The notes under the pieces: generated by a model
Databases searched by the model: none
The model's input: only the letters and a program-made list of their open reading frames with translations
Told to the model about the DNA's origin: nothing
Translations under genes and position numbers: made by a program
Shown: positions 54,701 to 61,874 of the stretch, piece after piece
How the letters are laid out: every line of letters starts with the position of its first letter
Position numbering within the stretch: position 1 is the first letter of the stretch
Assembly (NCBI GenBank): GCA_016712595.1
Contig: JADJQT010000002.1
Coordinates: 372,001-436,000 of the forward strand
From: Rhodospirillales bacterium
GTDB taxonomy: Bacteria > Pseudomonadota > Alphaproteobacteria > Rhodospirillales > Defluviicoccaceae
DNA length: 64,000 bases
Direction: 5' to 3'

Positions 54701-56559
54701 ACGTGTTCGGAAACGGCATGTTGCTCTCGCGGCACATCAAGCTGCTCGCCGCCTTCGATCATCGCCACATCTTCGTCGACCCCGATCCCGATCCCGCGAG
54801 CAGCTTTGACGAGCGCCAGCGGATGTTCGCCCTGCCGCGTTCTTCCTGGCAGGACTACGATGTGGCGAAGCTTTCCCAGGGGGGGGCGATCTACGAGCGG
54901 CGGGCGAAACGTCTGGCGCTGAGCCCGGAAATTCGCGCCCGCTTCAAGATCGCCGAGGAGCGCCCGACACCGGCGGAGTTCATCCGCGATCTGTTGCGCA
55001 GCGAGACGGATTTGCTGTGGTTCGGCGGTATCGGCACCTTCATCAAGGCGGAGGACGAAACCCATTCAGAAGTTGGCGATCGCGCCAATGATGGGCTGCG
55101 CGTCGACGGTCGCGAGCTGCGCTGCAAGGTCGTCGGCGAGGGAGCCAATCTCGGCCTTACCCAGCTCGGACGAAACGAGTACGCGCGGGCGGGCGGGCGC
55201 ATCAATACCGATTTCATCGACAACTCGGCGGGAGTCGACTGCTCCGACCACGAGGTTAACATCAAGATCCTGCTGGATGCCATTGTCGCCGAGGGCGACC
55301 TGACGACCAAACACCGCAATCAGCTCCTTGCCGACATGGCCGAAGACGTTTCCAGCCTCGTCTTGCGCGACAACTATCTGCAGACGCAGGCGATTTCGCT
55401 GATTGAGGCCGACGGATACGATGGTCTCGATGCGTTTGCCCGCCTCGCCCGGATGTTGGAACGCCAGGGGCAACTCAATCGCGTTGTCGAATTCCTGCCG
55501 GACGACGAGGCGCTCGCGGAGCGCGCGGCGCAGCGTCAGGGCCTCAGCCGTCCGGAAATCGCCGTGCTGTTTTCGTATTGCAAGATCTGGCTGGGGGACG
55601 AAATCGCCCAATCCGACCTGCCGGACGATCCCTATCTGTCGGGGGAACTCGTCCGCTATTTCCCCGCCCCGATTGGCGAGCGTTTCGCGGCCAAGGCTGC
55701 GGATCACCGCCTTAAGCGCGAATTGATCACGACCTCGACGACCAACAGCCTGATCAACCGCATGGGTGGAACCTTCGTCTCTGATATCAGCGAGAAGACC
55801 GGCAGAATGGCTGCCGAGATTGCGCGCGCCTACATTATTGCGCGCGACGTGTTCGGCGTGCGCAGCCTCTGGGATGCCATCGAGGCCCTCGATATTGTCG
55901 TCTCGACGTCAACGCAGGTTCAAATGCAGCGAGATGTCCGGCAGTTGATCGAACGTTGCACGCTTTGGTTCCTGCGCAACGGCGGCAGTCCTCTGGACAT
56001 TTCGGCGAATGTCCGCGCCTTCGAAGACCCCATCCGGACGTTGGCCGCCGAATTGTTCGATGTTCTTCCCGAGAGCCTGCAACTCGGGTGCACCAGCCGA
56101 GCGCAGGTTTGGCGAAACGCCGGCGTACCGGACCCGTTGGCGCGCGTTCTTGCCGAGACGGTTGTCCTTTCCTCCGGTTGCGATATCGTCCGCATCGCCT
56201 CTGTGTCCGGCGCGGAGGCGTCGTCCGTGGCGAAGCTCTATTTCGTCGTCGGCGAGGAATTCGGCCTGGAATGGCTGCGCGAGCGCGCCCAACGGCTACC
56301 GGTCTCGAGTTACTGGCAGCGCCTGGCGGTGTCCGCCGTGATCGAGGAACTCTATAACCATCAGCGCGACATCACCCGCAAAGTGCAGGCGGCGTCGGGC
56401 GAAGCGGACGAGGCGGGGTTGGCGACCTGGCTATCCGGGCGGTCCGCCGTGGTCGAGCGCACCCGCGCGCTGGTCAACGAACTCTCGGCGGCAGCGGAGG
56501 TCGACGTTGCGATGCTCGCCGTTGCCAGCCGGCAATTGCGCGCGGTTGCGGAGAGCTGA
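51712..56559 (+). CDS. gdhB: NAD-specific glutamate dehydrogenase (large, ~180 kDa type)
   Basis: A 1,615-residue enzyme converting glutamate to 2-oxoglutarate and ammonia with NAD, of the large L_1600 class typical of alphaproteobacteria, Pseudomonas and mycobacteria. The long N-terminal regulatory part (ACT-like) fills residues ~1-700. The catalytic part begins near ~790 with GGKVARGGIRWSDRREDFRT and the active-site KNAVIVPVGAKGGFVVKRP. The NAD-domain carries VIGVGDMSGDVFGNGML, CKVVGEGANLGLTQLGR and INTDFIDNSAGVDCSDHEVN. It is a single-gene transcript. An AATCAACCA repeat lies just upstream (51656, 51680). Confidence 0.95.
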   Translation: MPRVEEIHRKDLIDHVCRCANWRLGDEFASVIGDFIRRYYARLPSGDIEHRTPDTLFGAAFNHWRLAERRASGEPLVRVYNPTLDVDGWNSEHTAVDVVTDDMPFLLDSITAELSRRDLAVRLVVHPILDVERDAHGQLVAVPPSNSSPSNSPGTNVGAESFIHVEVSRQLEPALPEIAQGVRSVLDDVRAAVEDWQAIRSALGAVIDGLPALAQFVSADEIEETRASLEWIRENNFTFLGYRAYAFDAVGGSRSTRIEPGGLGLLREASVVVLDDLQAGAEVPPAVAGFLDRSELLAVTKAHRRSTVHRTVFMDTVIVKRLSPEGQTVGEHVFVGLFSASVYNRSARNIPLLRRKLDRVLEHAGFDPRSHDGRALANIVETFPRDELFLVTDEQLLETALGILDLQLRPKVALFVRRDDFDRYVSCLVFVPRERYQTDLRIAIHGILERTFAGKVGAQYMQIGDAPLARLHIIVKTTPGQLPRFDVDEVNAEITAAACSWSDRLLTALEIARGEEEAPRLHRRYGRAFPPGYRERFSAEQAIVDIVAIEQALADSSIGMALYRPFASPECQFRFKVYQPGQPLVLSQVLPILEHLGLRVIDEVPHAVRVHVERPHTVMIHDFGLESQNGDAIALAEVNQRFRDAFLATWQGRVESDRLNALVISAGLAVNEVRILRAYVRYLRQVGIPFTQAYIEGVLTAHPDISRATVRLFLTLFDPDLPGDPEDRAAPLRAGIALALDAVTSAEDDRILRRFLNLIEATVRTNFFQQGKDGEQKSYLSLKLDSRRVDDLPLPRPMVEVFVYSPQMEGIHLRGGKVARGGIRWSDRREDFRTEVLGLMKAQTVKNAVIVPVGAKGGFVVKRPVDPADREAWQAEGIACYRLLIRGLLDVTDNLDAGRVVPPPQVVRRDGDDSYLVVAADKGTATFSDIANGIAADYAFWLGDAFASGGSRGYDHKVMGITARGAWESVKRHFREMGHDIQRQDFTVIGVGDMSGDVFGNGMLLSRHIKLLAAFDHRHIFVDPDPDPASSFDERQRMFALPRSSWQDYDVAKLSQGGAIYERRAKRLALSPEIRARFKIAEERPTPAEFIRDLLRSETDLLWFGGIGTFIKAEDETHSEVGDRANDGLRVDGRELRCKVVGEGANLGLTQLGRNEYARAGGRINTDFIDNSAGVDCSDHEVNIKILLDAIVAEGDLTTKHRNQLLADMAEDVSSLVLRDNYLQTQAISLIEADGYDGLDAFARLARMLERQGQLNRVVEFLPDDEALAERAAQRQGLSRPEIAVLFSYCKIWLGDEIAQSDLPDDPYLSGELVRYFPAPIGERFAAKAADHRLKRELITTSTTNSLINRMGGTFVSDISEKTGRMAAEIARAYIIARDVFGVRSLWDAIEALDIVVSTSTQVQMQRDVRQLIERCTLWFLRNGGSPLDISANVRAFEDPIRTLAAELFDVLPESLQLGCTSRAQVWRNAGVPDPLARVLAETVVLSSGCDIVRIASVSGAEASSVAKLYFVVGEEFGLEWLRERAQRLPVSSYWQRLAVSAVIEELYNHQRDITRKVQAASGEADEAGLATWLSGRSAVVERTRALVNELSAAAEVDVAMLAVASRQLRAVAES

Positions 56560-56676
56560 GTGAGCGCGCAGGCGCAACCGCCCCACTGTCCGCTCCCGGT
56601 CGGGCACCCGTTTTTGCAAAAGAACTCAAGATAGCCGACGCTTGCGGGCGTCGCGCGGGCATTCAGGGGAGCGGGC

Positions 56677-57990
56677 ATGGGCGCAGACGTCAAGCAACGC
56701 GGTCCGGTCTTGGCGACGAGGCGGCTCGGCCAGTTCGCCTGGTGCTCCTACGACTGGGCGAACTCGGCCTTTCCCACGGTGATCGTCACCTTTGTTTTCG
56801 CCGCCTATTTCACTAAGGGCGTTGCCGCGGACGAGGTCGTGGGAACCAGTCAATGGTCGTACGCCGTCAGCCTTTCGATGCTGGCCACCGCTGTGCTCGG
56901 CCCGTTCCTCGGCGCGATTGCCGATCATGGCGGACGCCGAAAGCCCTGGGTGTTGGCGTTTACCCTGGTTATGGCGGGCTCGACTGCGGCGTTGTGGTTT
57001 GCCACACCGAAGATCGGTGACGTCTGGTGGGTTTTGCTGTGCTTCGCGCTCGCCAACTTCGCGTTCGAGACCGGCACGATCTTCTACAACGCCATGCTGC
57101 CGTCGATCTCGCCGCCGGCGATGATCGGCCGGCTGTCCGGTTGGGGGTGGGGCCTCGGCTATGGAGGGGGGCTCGTCTGTCTGGTCGTCACGCTTTTCGT
57201 GCTTATCCGGCCCGATCCGCCGCTGTTTGGGCTTGAAGCTGCTCTGGCCCAACCGGTGCGGGCGAGCGCCCTGCTCGTCGCCGGATGGCTCCTGGCGTTT
57301 TCACTGCCGTTTTTTTTGCTGACGCCGGATGCGGTGAGTAACAACCTGAGGCCCGGGGAAGCCATGCGTCGAGGGGCCTCGAGCCTTGTCTCAACATTTC
57401 GCCATCTGCGCCGCTACAGGAACGTTGGCCTGTTCTTAATTTCTCACATGGTATACACGGATGGACTGAACACGTTATTTTCCGTCGGCGGTATCTATGC
57501 TGCAGTAACGTTCGGGATGGACTTGCAGGAATTGCTGCTGTTCGGTATCGCGCTCAACGTAACGGCGGGGCTCGGCGCCTTTGCCTTCGGCTGGGTGGAT
57601 GACCGCATCGGCCCAAAACCGACAATTCTCATTGCCCTTGGCGCGATAATCGTCCTCGGTGCGGGAATTCTTCTGGTTGAAACGAAGCCGCTGTTTTGGG
57701 CGTTTGCCCTGCCGATCGGCATCTTTCTCGGGCCGGCCCAGTCAGCCAGCCGATCGATGATGGCGCGGATCTCACCGCCGGACGTTGCCACAGAAATGTT
57801 CGGCTTGTTCGCGTTTTCCGGTAAGGCGACCGCATTCATGGGGCCGGCAATCTTCGGCTGGATGACGTGGCTTTCCGGTAGCCAGCGCATTGGATTATCA
57901 TCGATTCTGCTGTTCTTACTGGCGGGGGCGGCGCTGCTGGGTCCCGTCCGGCAGGTTCAAGCGCCGGAGGGGGGTGAGTGCCAGCCGTGA
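56677..57990 (+). CDS. UMF1-family MFS transporter (Atg22-like)
   Basis: A 437-residue protein with about twelve helices. AWCSYDWANSAFPTVIVTF at the start is the UMF1/Atg22 hallmark; FLGAIADHGGRRKPW is the MFS loop. The family exports amino acids in yeast; in bacteria its substrate is untested. It begins 117 bases after the glutamate dehydrogenase gene on the same strand, so a link to glutamate metabolism is possible but not shown. Confidence 0.9.
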   Translation: MGADVKQRGPVLATRRLGQFAWCSYDWANSAFPTVIVTFVFAAYFTKGVAADEVVGTSQWSYAVSLSMLATAVLGPFLGAIADHGGRRKPWVLAFTLVMAGSTAALWFATPKIGDVWWVLLCFALANFAFETGTIFYNAMLPSISPPAMIGRLSGWGWGLGYGGGLVCLVVTLFVLIRPDPPLFGLEAALAQPVRASALLVAGWLLAFSLPFFLLTPDAVSNNLRPGEAMRRGASSLVSTFRHLRRYRNVGLFLISHMVYTDGLNTLFSVGGIYAAVTFGMDLQELLLFGIALNVTAGLGAFAFGWVDDRIGPKPTILIALGAIIVLGAGILLVETKPLFWAFALPIGIFLGPAQSASRSMMARISPPDVATEMFGLFAFSGKATAFMGPAIFGWMTWLSGSQRIGLSSILLFLLAGAALLGPVRQVQAPEGGECQP

Positions 57991-58078
57991 TCTGACGGGG
58001 CGAAACGCGCAAGCGGGCCGGGCCTTTCTGCGATGGCGAGCCACGGGGGCAGGACGCCGCCGGTCGCATCACCCGCGA

Positions 58079-59356
58079 TCAGTCGCGTATCCGTTCGATG
58101 TCGGCACCACAGCCGGCCAGCTTCGCCTCCAGTCGCTCGTAGCCGCGGTCGAGGTGGTAGACGCGGCTGATCACGGTTTCGCCCGCCGCCGCGAGTCCAG
58201 CGAGCACGAGACTGACTGAAGCCCGCAGATCGGTTGCCATGACCGGCGCTCCGCAGAGTTGCGATACGCCGCGAACGATCGCCGACGAGCCATGGACGTT
58301 GATGTTGGCGCCCATCCGACAAAGTTCGGGGACGTGCATGAAACGATTCTCGAACACCGTCTCGGTAATCATCGATGCGCCACCGGCAACTGTCATCAGC
58401 GCCATGACCTGCGCCTGCATATCGGTCGGAAACCCCGGAAAGGGCTCGGTCATGATGTCGATGCCGACGACGGGGCCGTTGCGCCGGGCGACGCTGAGCG
58501 CGCCGTCGTGCTCGTTCAACTCGACGCCGGCGGACGACAGGACATCCGCCACCGATTGAATCAGCGCCAGGGACGTTCCTTGCAAATCAATTTTGCCGCC
58601 GGTGATCGCGGCGGCCACCGCATACGTGCCCGTCTCGATCCGATCGGGCAAAACCCGATGGTGAGCGCCGTGCAGCGCATCGACCCCGTCGATGCGCAGC
58701 GTATCGCTGCCGATACCCTCGATGCGCGCGCCCATGGCGACGAGGCATTCGGCGAGGTCGGCGACCTCGGGTTCACGCGCGGCGTTGCGCAAGATGGTCT
58801 CGCCACGGGCGAGGACGGCGGCCATCAGGACGTTTTCAGTACCAGTCACGGTGACGAGGGGAAAGGTGATCTCCGCTCCGGTCAGGCCCCGGGTGGCACG
58901 GGCATCGACGTAGCCCTGCGCCAGTTCGATATCGGCTCCGAGTTGCGCCAGCGCTTTCAAGTGCAGGTCGATCGGCCGGGTGCCGATGGCGCAGCCTCCC
59001 GGCAGTGAGACCCGCGCGTGGCCGGTGCGGGTCAGCAAGGGGCCGAGAACGAGCACGGACGCACGCATCTTGCGGACGAGCTCATAAGGCGCGGTGATGT
59101 CCTTCAGGCCCGCCGCCGAGAGTTGTAGGGTCTTGCCGTAACTGCTGGCGGACGCGCATTCGACGATATCGGCGCCAAGCTCGGCGAGAAGATTGCCCAT
59201 GCTGGCGATGTCCACCACCCGGGGGACGTTCTCCAGTACGAGCGTCTCGTCGCTCAGAAGGCTCGCGGCCATGAGCGGCAGCGCGGCATTCTTGGCGCCG
59301 GAAACCGGCAGCGTTCCGTTGAGTGGCCGGCCGCCGCGGATGACGATCTTGTCCAT
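58079..59356 (-). CDS. murA: UDP-N-acetylglucosamine 1-carboxyvinyltransferase
   Basis: A 425-residue cytoplasmic enzyme that makes the first committed peptidoglycan precursor from UDP-GlcNAc and phosphoenolpyruvate. SGAKNAALPLMAASLL carries the conserved Lys/Asn, and the active-site Cys is in LPGGCAIGTRPIDLHL, the fosfomycin target. Two similar inside-out domains are visible. Length is typical. It converges with the UMF1 gene. Confidence 0.97.
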   Translation of the reverse strand: MDKIVIRGGRPLNGTLPVSGAKNAALPLMAASLLSDETLVLENVPRVVDIASMGNLLAELGADIVECASASSYGKTLQLSAAGLKDITAPYELVRKMRASVLVLGPLLTRTGHARVSLPGGCAIGTRPIDLHLKALAQLGADIELAQGYVDARATRGLTGAEITFPLVTVTGTENVLMAAVLARGETILRNAAREPEVADLAECLVAMGARIEGIGSDTLRIDGVDALHGAHHRVLPDRIETGTYAVAAAITGGKIDLQGTSLALIQSVADVLSSAGVELNEHDGALSVARRNGPVVGIDIMTEPFPGFPTDMQAQVMALMTVAGGASMITETVFENRFMHVPELCRMGANINVHGSSAIVRGVSQLCGAPVMATDLRASVSLVLAGLAAAGETVISRVYHLDRGYERLEAKLAGCGADIERIRD

Positions 59357-59772
59357 GTTGAGTGGGTCCTGATCCTCGTTGACCGATGCGACGGATCACT
59401 CCGGTTCCTGCATCGCAAGCAACGAAGGTCTGTCGGCGTGACATGGACGACGGCGTACCCTTCGGCGGTTGTTCATCGGAACCGCGCGCGCCGAACTCCC
59501 TCAATCGCTTCTTAAGACAAGAACCGGGCGACGACAAGATAAGGGCTATCGCTTTCGCCGGCGCGGCGCTTGGCGGTGGGCAGCGACCCGGCCCGGACCA
59601 TTATCCGCGCCAGTATCCGCTCGCGGCGCAAGGCAGGAAGACGACCTTGCGAGCACGCAGATGATCTCCGCCCGATCTTGCTGCCGCATTGCAAACGGGG
59701 GTCGCGAGTGAGAAAGTAGAACTTAATAAAAACGGTCAGTCTGTTAGCGCCGACGCGGGGAGGGGTGCGCCG
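59357..59772. other. Intergenic stretch upstream of the protease-EEP gene
   Basis: 416 bases between the divergent murA and protease-EEP starts. No gene is supported. The last ~60 bases are AT-rich and may hold the promoter for the gene at 59773. Confidence 0.4.
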
Positions 59773-61698
59773 ATGGCGATCATCGAGCAGAAGGTGGCGG
59801 ATTTCTATCGCGTGCCCAAGGCGGCTGGCGCGTCGGATTTCGGGCGCGATTTCACCGGCTTGGCGATCCCCAACGTCAAGGCGATCGGCCATACCTTCCG
59901 GAAGATTTCCGGGGACCCCGCGGCGATGCGGCTGGCCGGTGACCTGATCCCCGAGCGCATTGTCAGCCAGCCGAATTTCGTGCCCGCGGCGTTTCTGGTC
60001 ATTGGCGCGCGTTGCGCGCGAAGTGTGTGCAAGATCGAAACCCACGGCCGGGACTTTCAGAATATTGAGGGCCGGTGGTTCGGCACGGGGTTTCTCGTCG
60101 CCGCCGATGTGCTGTTGACCAACCACCACGTGCTGCACTCGATCGAGGCGGCGCGCGAGGCCTGGTGCATTTTCAATTACGAGGTCGACGGCGAGGGCAA
60201 GCCGCTCGAGACGGTGGCGGTGAGGCTTGAGCCCGAACGGCTGTTCGTTACCAGTCCGGTCGTGGACGGCCTCGATTATACCTTCGTGGCCATCGACAAG
60301 GCAGTGGGGGCGCAGTTCGGCTCAATCCCGCTGGTTCGCAGCGCATTCACCGTGCATCCCGGCGACGCCGCCAACATCATCCAGCATCCCGAGGGACGCC
60401 ACAAGGAAGTCACCTTGCAGCAAAATCAGGTGCTTCAGGATACCGGCGTCGTGCTGCATTACGCGTCCGACACGCTCGGCGGGAGCTCGGGCAGCCCGGT
60501 GTTCAATAACCGCTGGGAATTGATCGCGCTTCATCACGCCAGCAAGAAGATCGAACCGGGCACAAGCTTCGGCGACGGCGTGCCCGTTCCGGAATATGTC
60601 AACGAGGGCATCAAGATTTCGGCGATCGCGGCTGACCTCGAGGCACGGGCGGAATCCGGTGGTGGCGCCGCTTCGCGTCAAGCCCTGACCGCCTTCGCCG
60701 GCGTCGATACGCTGATGGGGTTTTTCGGCGGCCTCGGCCGTCACGCGGTGGCGGCGTCGCCCGCGGGTGGGGTCGAGCGCATTATTGATACGTACGGACA
60801 TGAAGGTCAGGACGTCGATGTCGCCTTCTGGAACGTCGATTGGTTTTCGCCCTGCTGGCAGGCGAAGCTGGATTCGCTGGCGGAGGTGATCGCCGACCTC
60901 AACTTCGATGTCTGGTCGCTGATCGATTGCACGGCGGAATCCGTCCACGACCTTATCGAGCGCATCCACCGCGATTACGACATCGACTTCGGTTGCGCGT
61001 TCTCCGAGCCGGATGCCGCCGCCGACACGCCGCAGACGGTCGTCCTGTGGAACATGACCTCGACCGTCGTCGAGCCCGTGGCGTGGCCGGACGAGGTGCA
61101 GGAATGGTTGCGCGTCGACAGCCAGCAGTTCGATGATCTTCGCGCCCAGGCTGTTTTCGGGCGGGTATTCGAGCGATTCCCCGGCCTTTTTCATGTCCGA
61201 GCAGCTAACCGACAGCCCGAGGTCGACATCTTCTCGTTCCACATGGTGCCGCTCCAATTGCGGCCGACGCGAGAGCATTCGACGCGAACCCGCATGGCGG
61301 CGAAAATTCTCGCCGCGGCCATTCCGCGCGCCTCGGCACAGCTGGGCTGCCGCGATTGGATGTTCGGGGGCGATTTCGCCGCGGATGTTGCCACCCAGGA
61401 GTTCCGCTCGCTCATCCAGACGGGGATCGCACCGCTCTCGGCAGCGGAAGACGGTTACGGCGCGATCAGTTACATCAAGTCCCCGTCGTCGCTGATCGAT
61501 ACGATTTTCTTGTCCTCCAATCTGAAGCGCTCGTTCGGCGCTGATGACTTCTTCATTACCGTGGAACGAAGCATTCCGACGTACATCACCCGCCTGTCGG
61601 TCCGCCCGCCTCTTTTGGTGCGCCTGAGCCTTGCCGACAGACTGCCCAAGGCGTCCAAGCTTCCGCCGTCGCTGGCATCGGCGCTGGGTCTGGGCTGA
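59773..61698 (+). CDS. Trypsin-like serine protease fused to an EEP-fold (endonuclease/phosphatase) domain
   Basis: A 641-residue protein without signal peptide or membrane helix, so probably cytoplasmic. The ATG at 59773 has GGGAGGGG 7 bases upstream; a TTG at 59689 is in frame but poorer. Residues ~75-290 form a V8/trypsin-like protease: His119 in LLTNHHVL, Asp168 in GLDYTFVAID and Ser239 in TLGGSSGSPVF. Residues ~346-600 resemble the EEP fold: DVDVAFWNVDWF, FSFHMVPLQ, MFGGDFAADV, LIDTIFLSSNL. The usual catalytic residues are incomplete there (Asp for Glu in LIDC, Ala for Asn in GGDFAAD, no closing Ser-Asp-His), so it may bind rather than cut. Its role is unknown; a regulated effector is an inference only. 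Confidence 0.7.
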   Translation: MAIIEQKVADFYRVPKAAGASDFGRDFTGLAIPNVKAIGHTFRKISGDPAAMRLAGDLIPERIVSQPNFVPAAFLVIGARCARSVCKIETHGRDFQNIEGRWFGTGFLVAADVLLTNHHVLHSIEAAREAWCIFNYEVDGEGKPLETVAVRLEPERLFVTSPVVDGLDYTFVAIDKAVGAQFGSIPLVRSAFTVHPGDAANIIQHPEGRHKEVTLQQNQVLQDTGVVLHYASDTLGGSSGSPVFNNRWELIALHHASKKIEPGTSFGDGVPVPEYVNEGIKISAIAADLEARAESGGGAASRQALTAFAGVDTLMGFFGGLGRHAVAASPAGGVERIIDTYGHEGQDVDVAFWNVDWFSPCWQAKLDSLAEVIADLNFDVWSLIDCTAESVHDLIERIHRDYDIDFGCAFSEPDAAADTPQTVVLWNMTSTVVEPVAWPDEVQEWLRVDSQQFDDLRAQAVFGRVFERFPGLFHVRAANRQPEVDIFSFHMVPLQLRPTREHSTRTRMAAKILAAAIPRASAQLGCRDWMFGGDFAADVATQEFRSLIQTGIAPLSAAEDGYGAISYIKSPSSLIDTIFLSSNLKRSFGADDFFITVERSIPTYITRLSVRPPLLVRLSLADRLPKASKLPPSLASALGLG

Positions 61699-61756
61699 CG
61701 ATCGGCCGAATGCGTCGCGATGCCGGCTACCGGCTCTGCCGGAGCGCTTTCCGCGA

Positions 61757-61789
61757 CTTGCGCGTCTTCCGCGGCGCGCCATATTTACA
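61757..61789 (+). promoter_or_regulatory. Candidate sigma-32 (heat-shock) promoter of clpB
   Basis: CTTG at 61757-61760, then 18 bases, then CCATATTTAC at 61779-61788. This resembles the alphaproteobacterial heat-shock element (CTTG, 17-18 bases, C-Y-TAT-T) with one extra base in the -10. It lies ~85 bases before clpB, the expected place. Confidence 0.4.
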
Positions 61790-61874
61790 GTCAGGTAACC
61801 GTACAATCGACGCGACGGCCGTCATGCCTCTTTGAGGGTGGGCTATCGCGGTCTGGCTTAAGGAATGCGGGCTG

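Noticed and set aside
56590..56625. Rho-independent terminator after glutamate dehydrogenase
   Set aside because: A five-T run is present, but the only stem next to it is four base pairs with a two-base loop, too weak to support.
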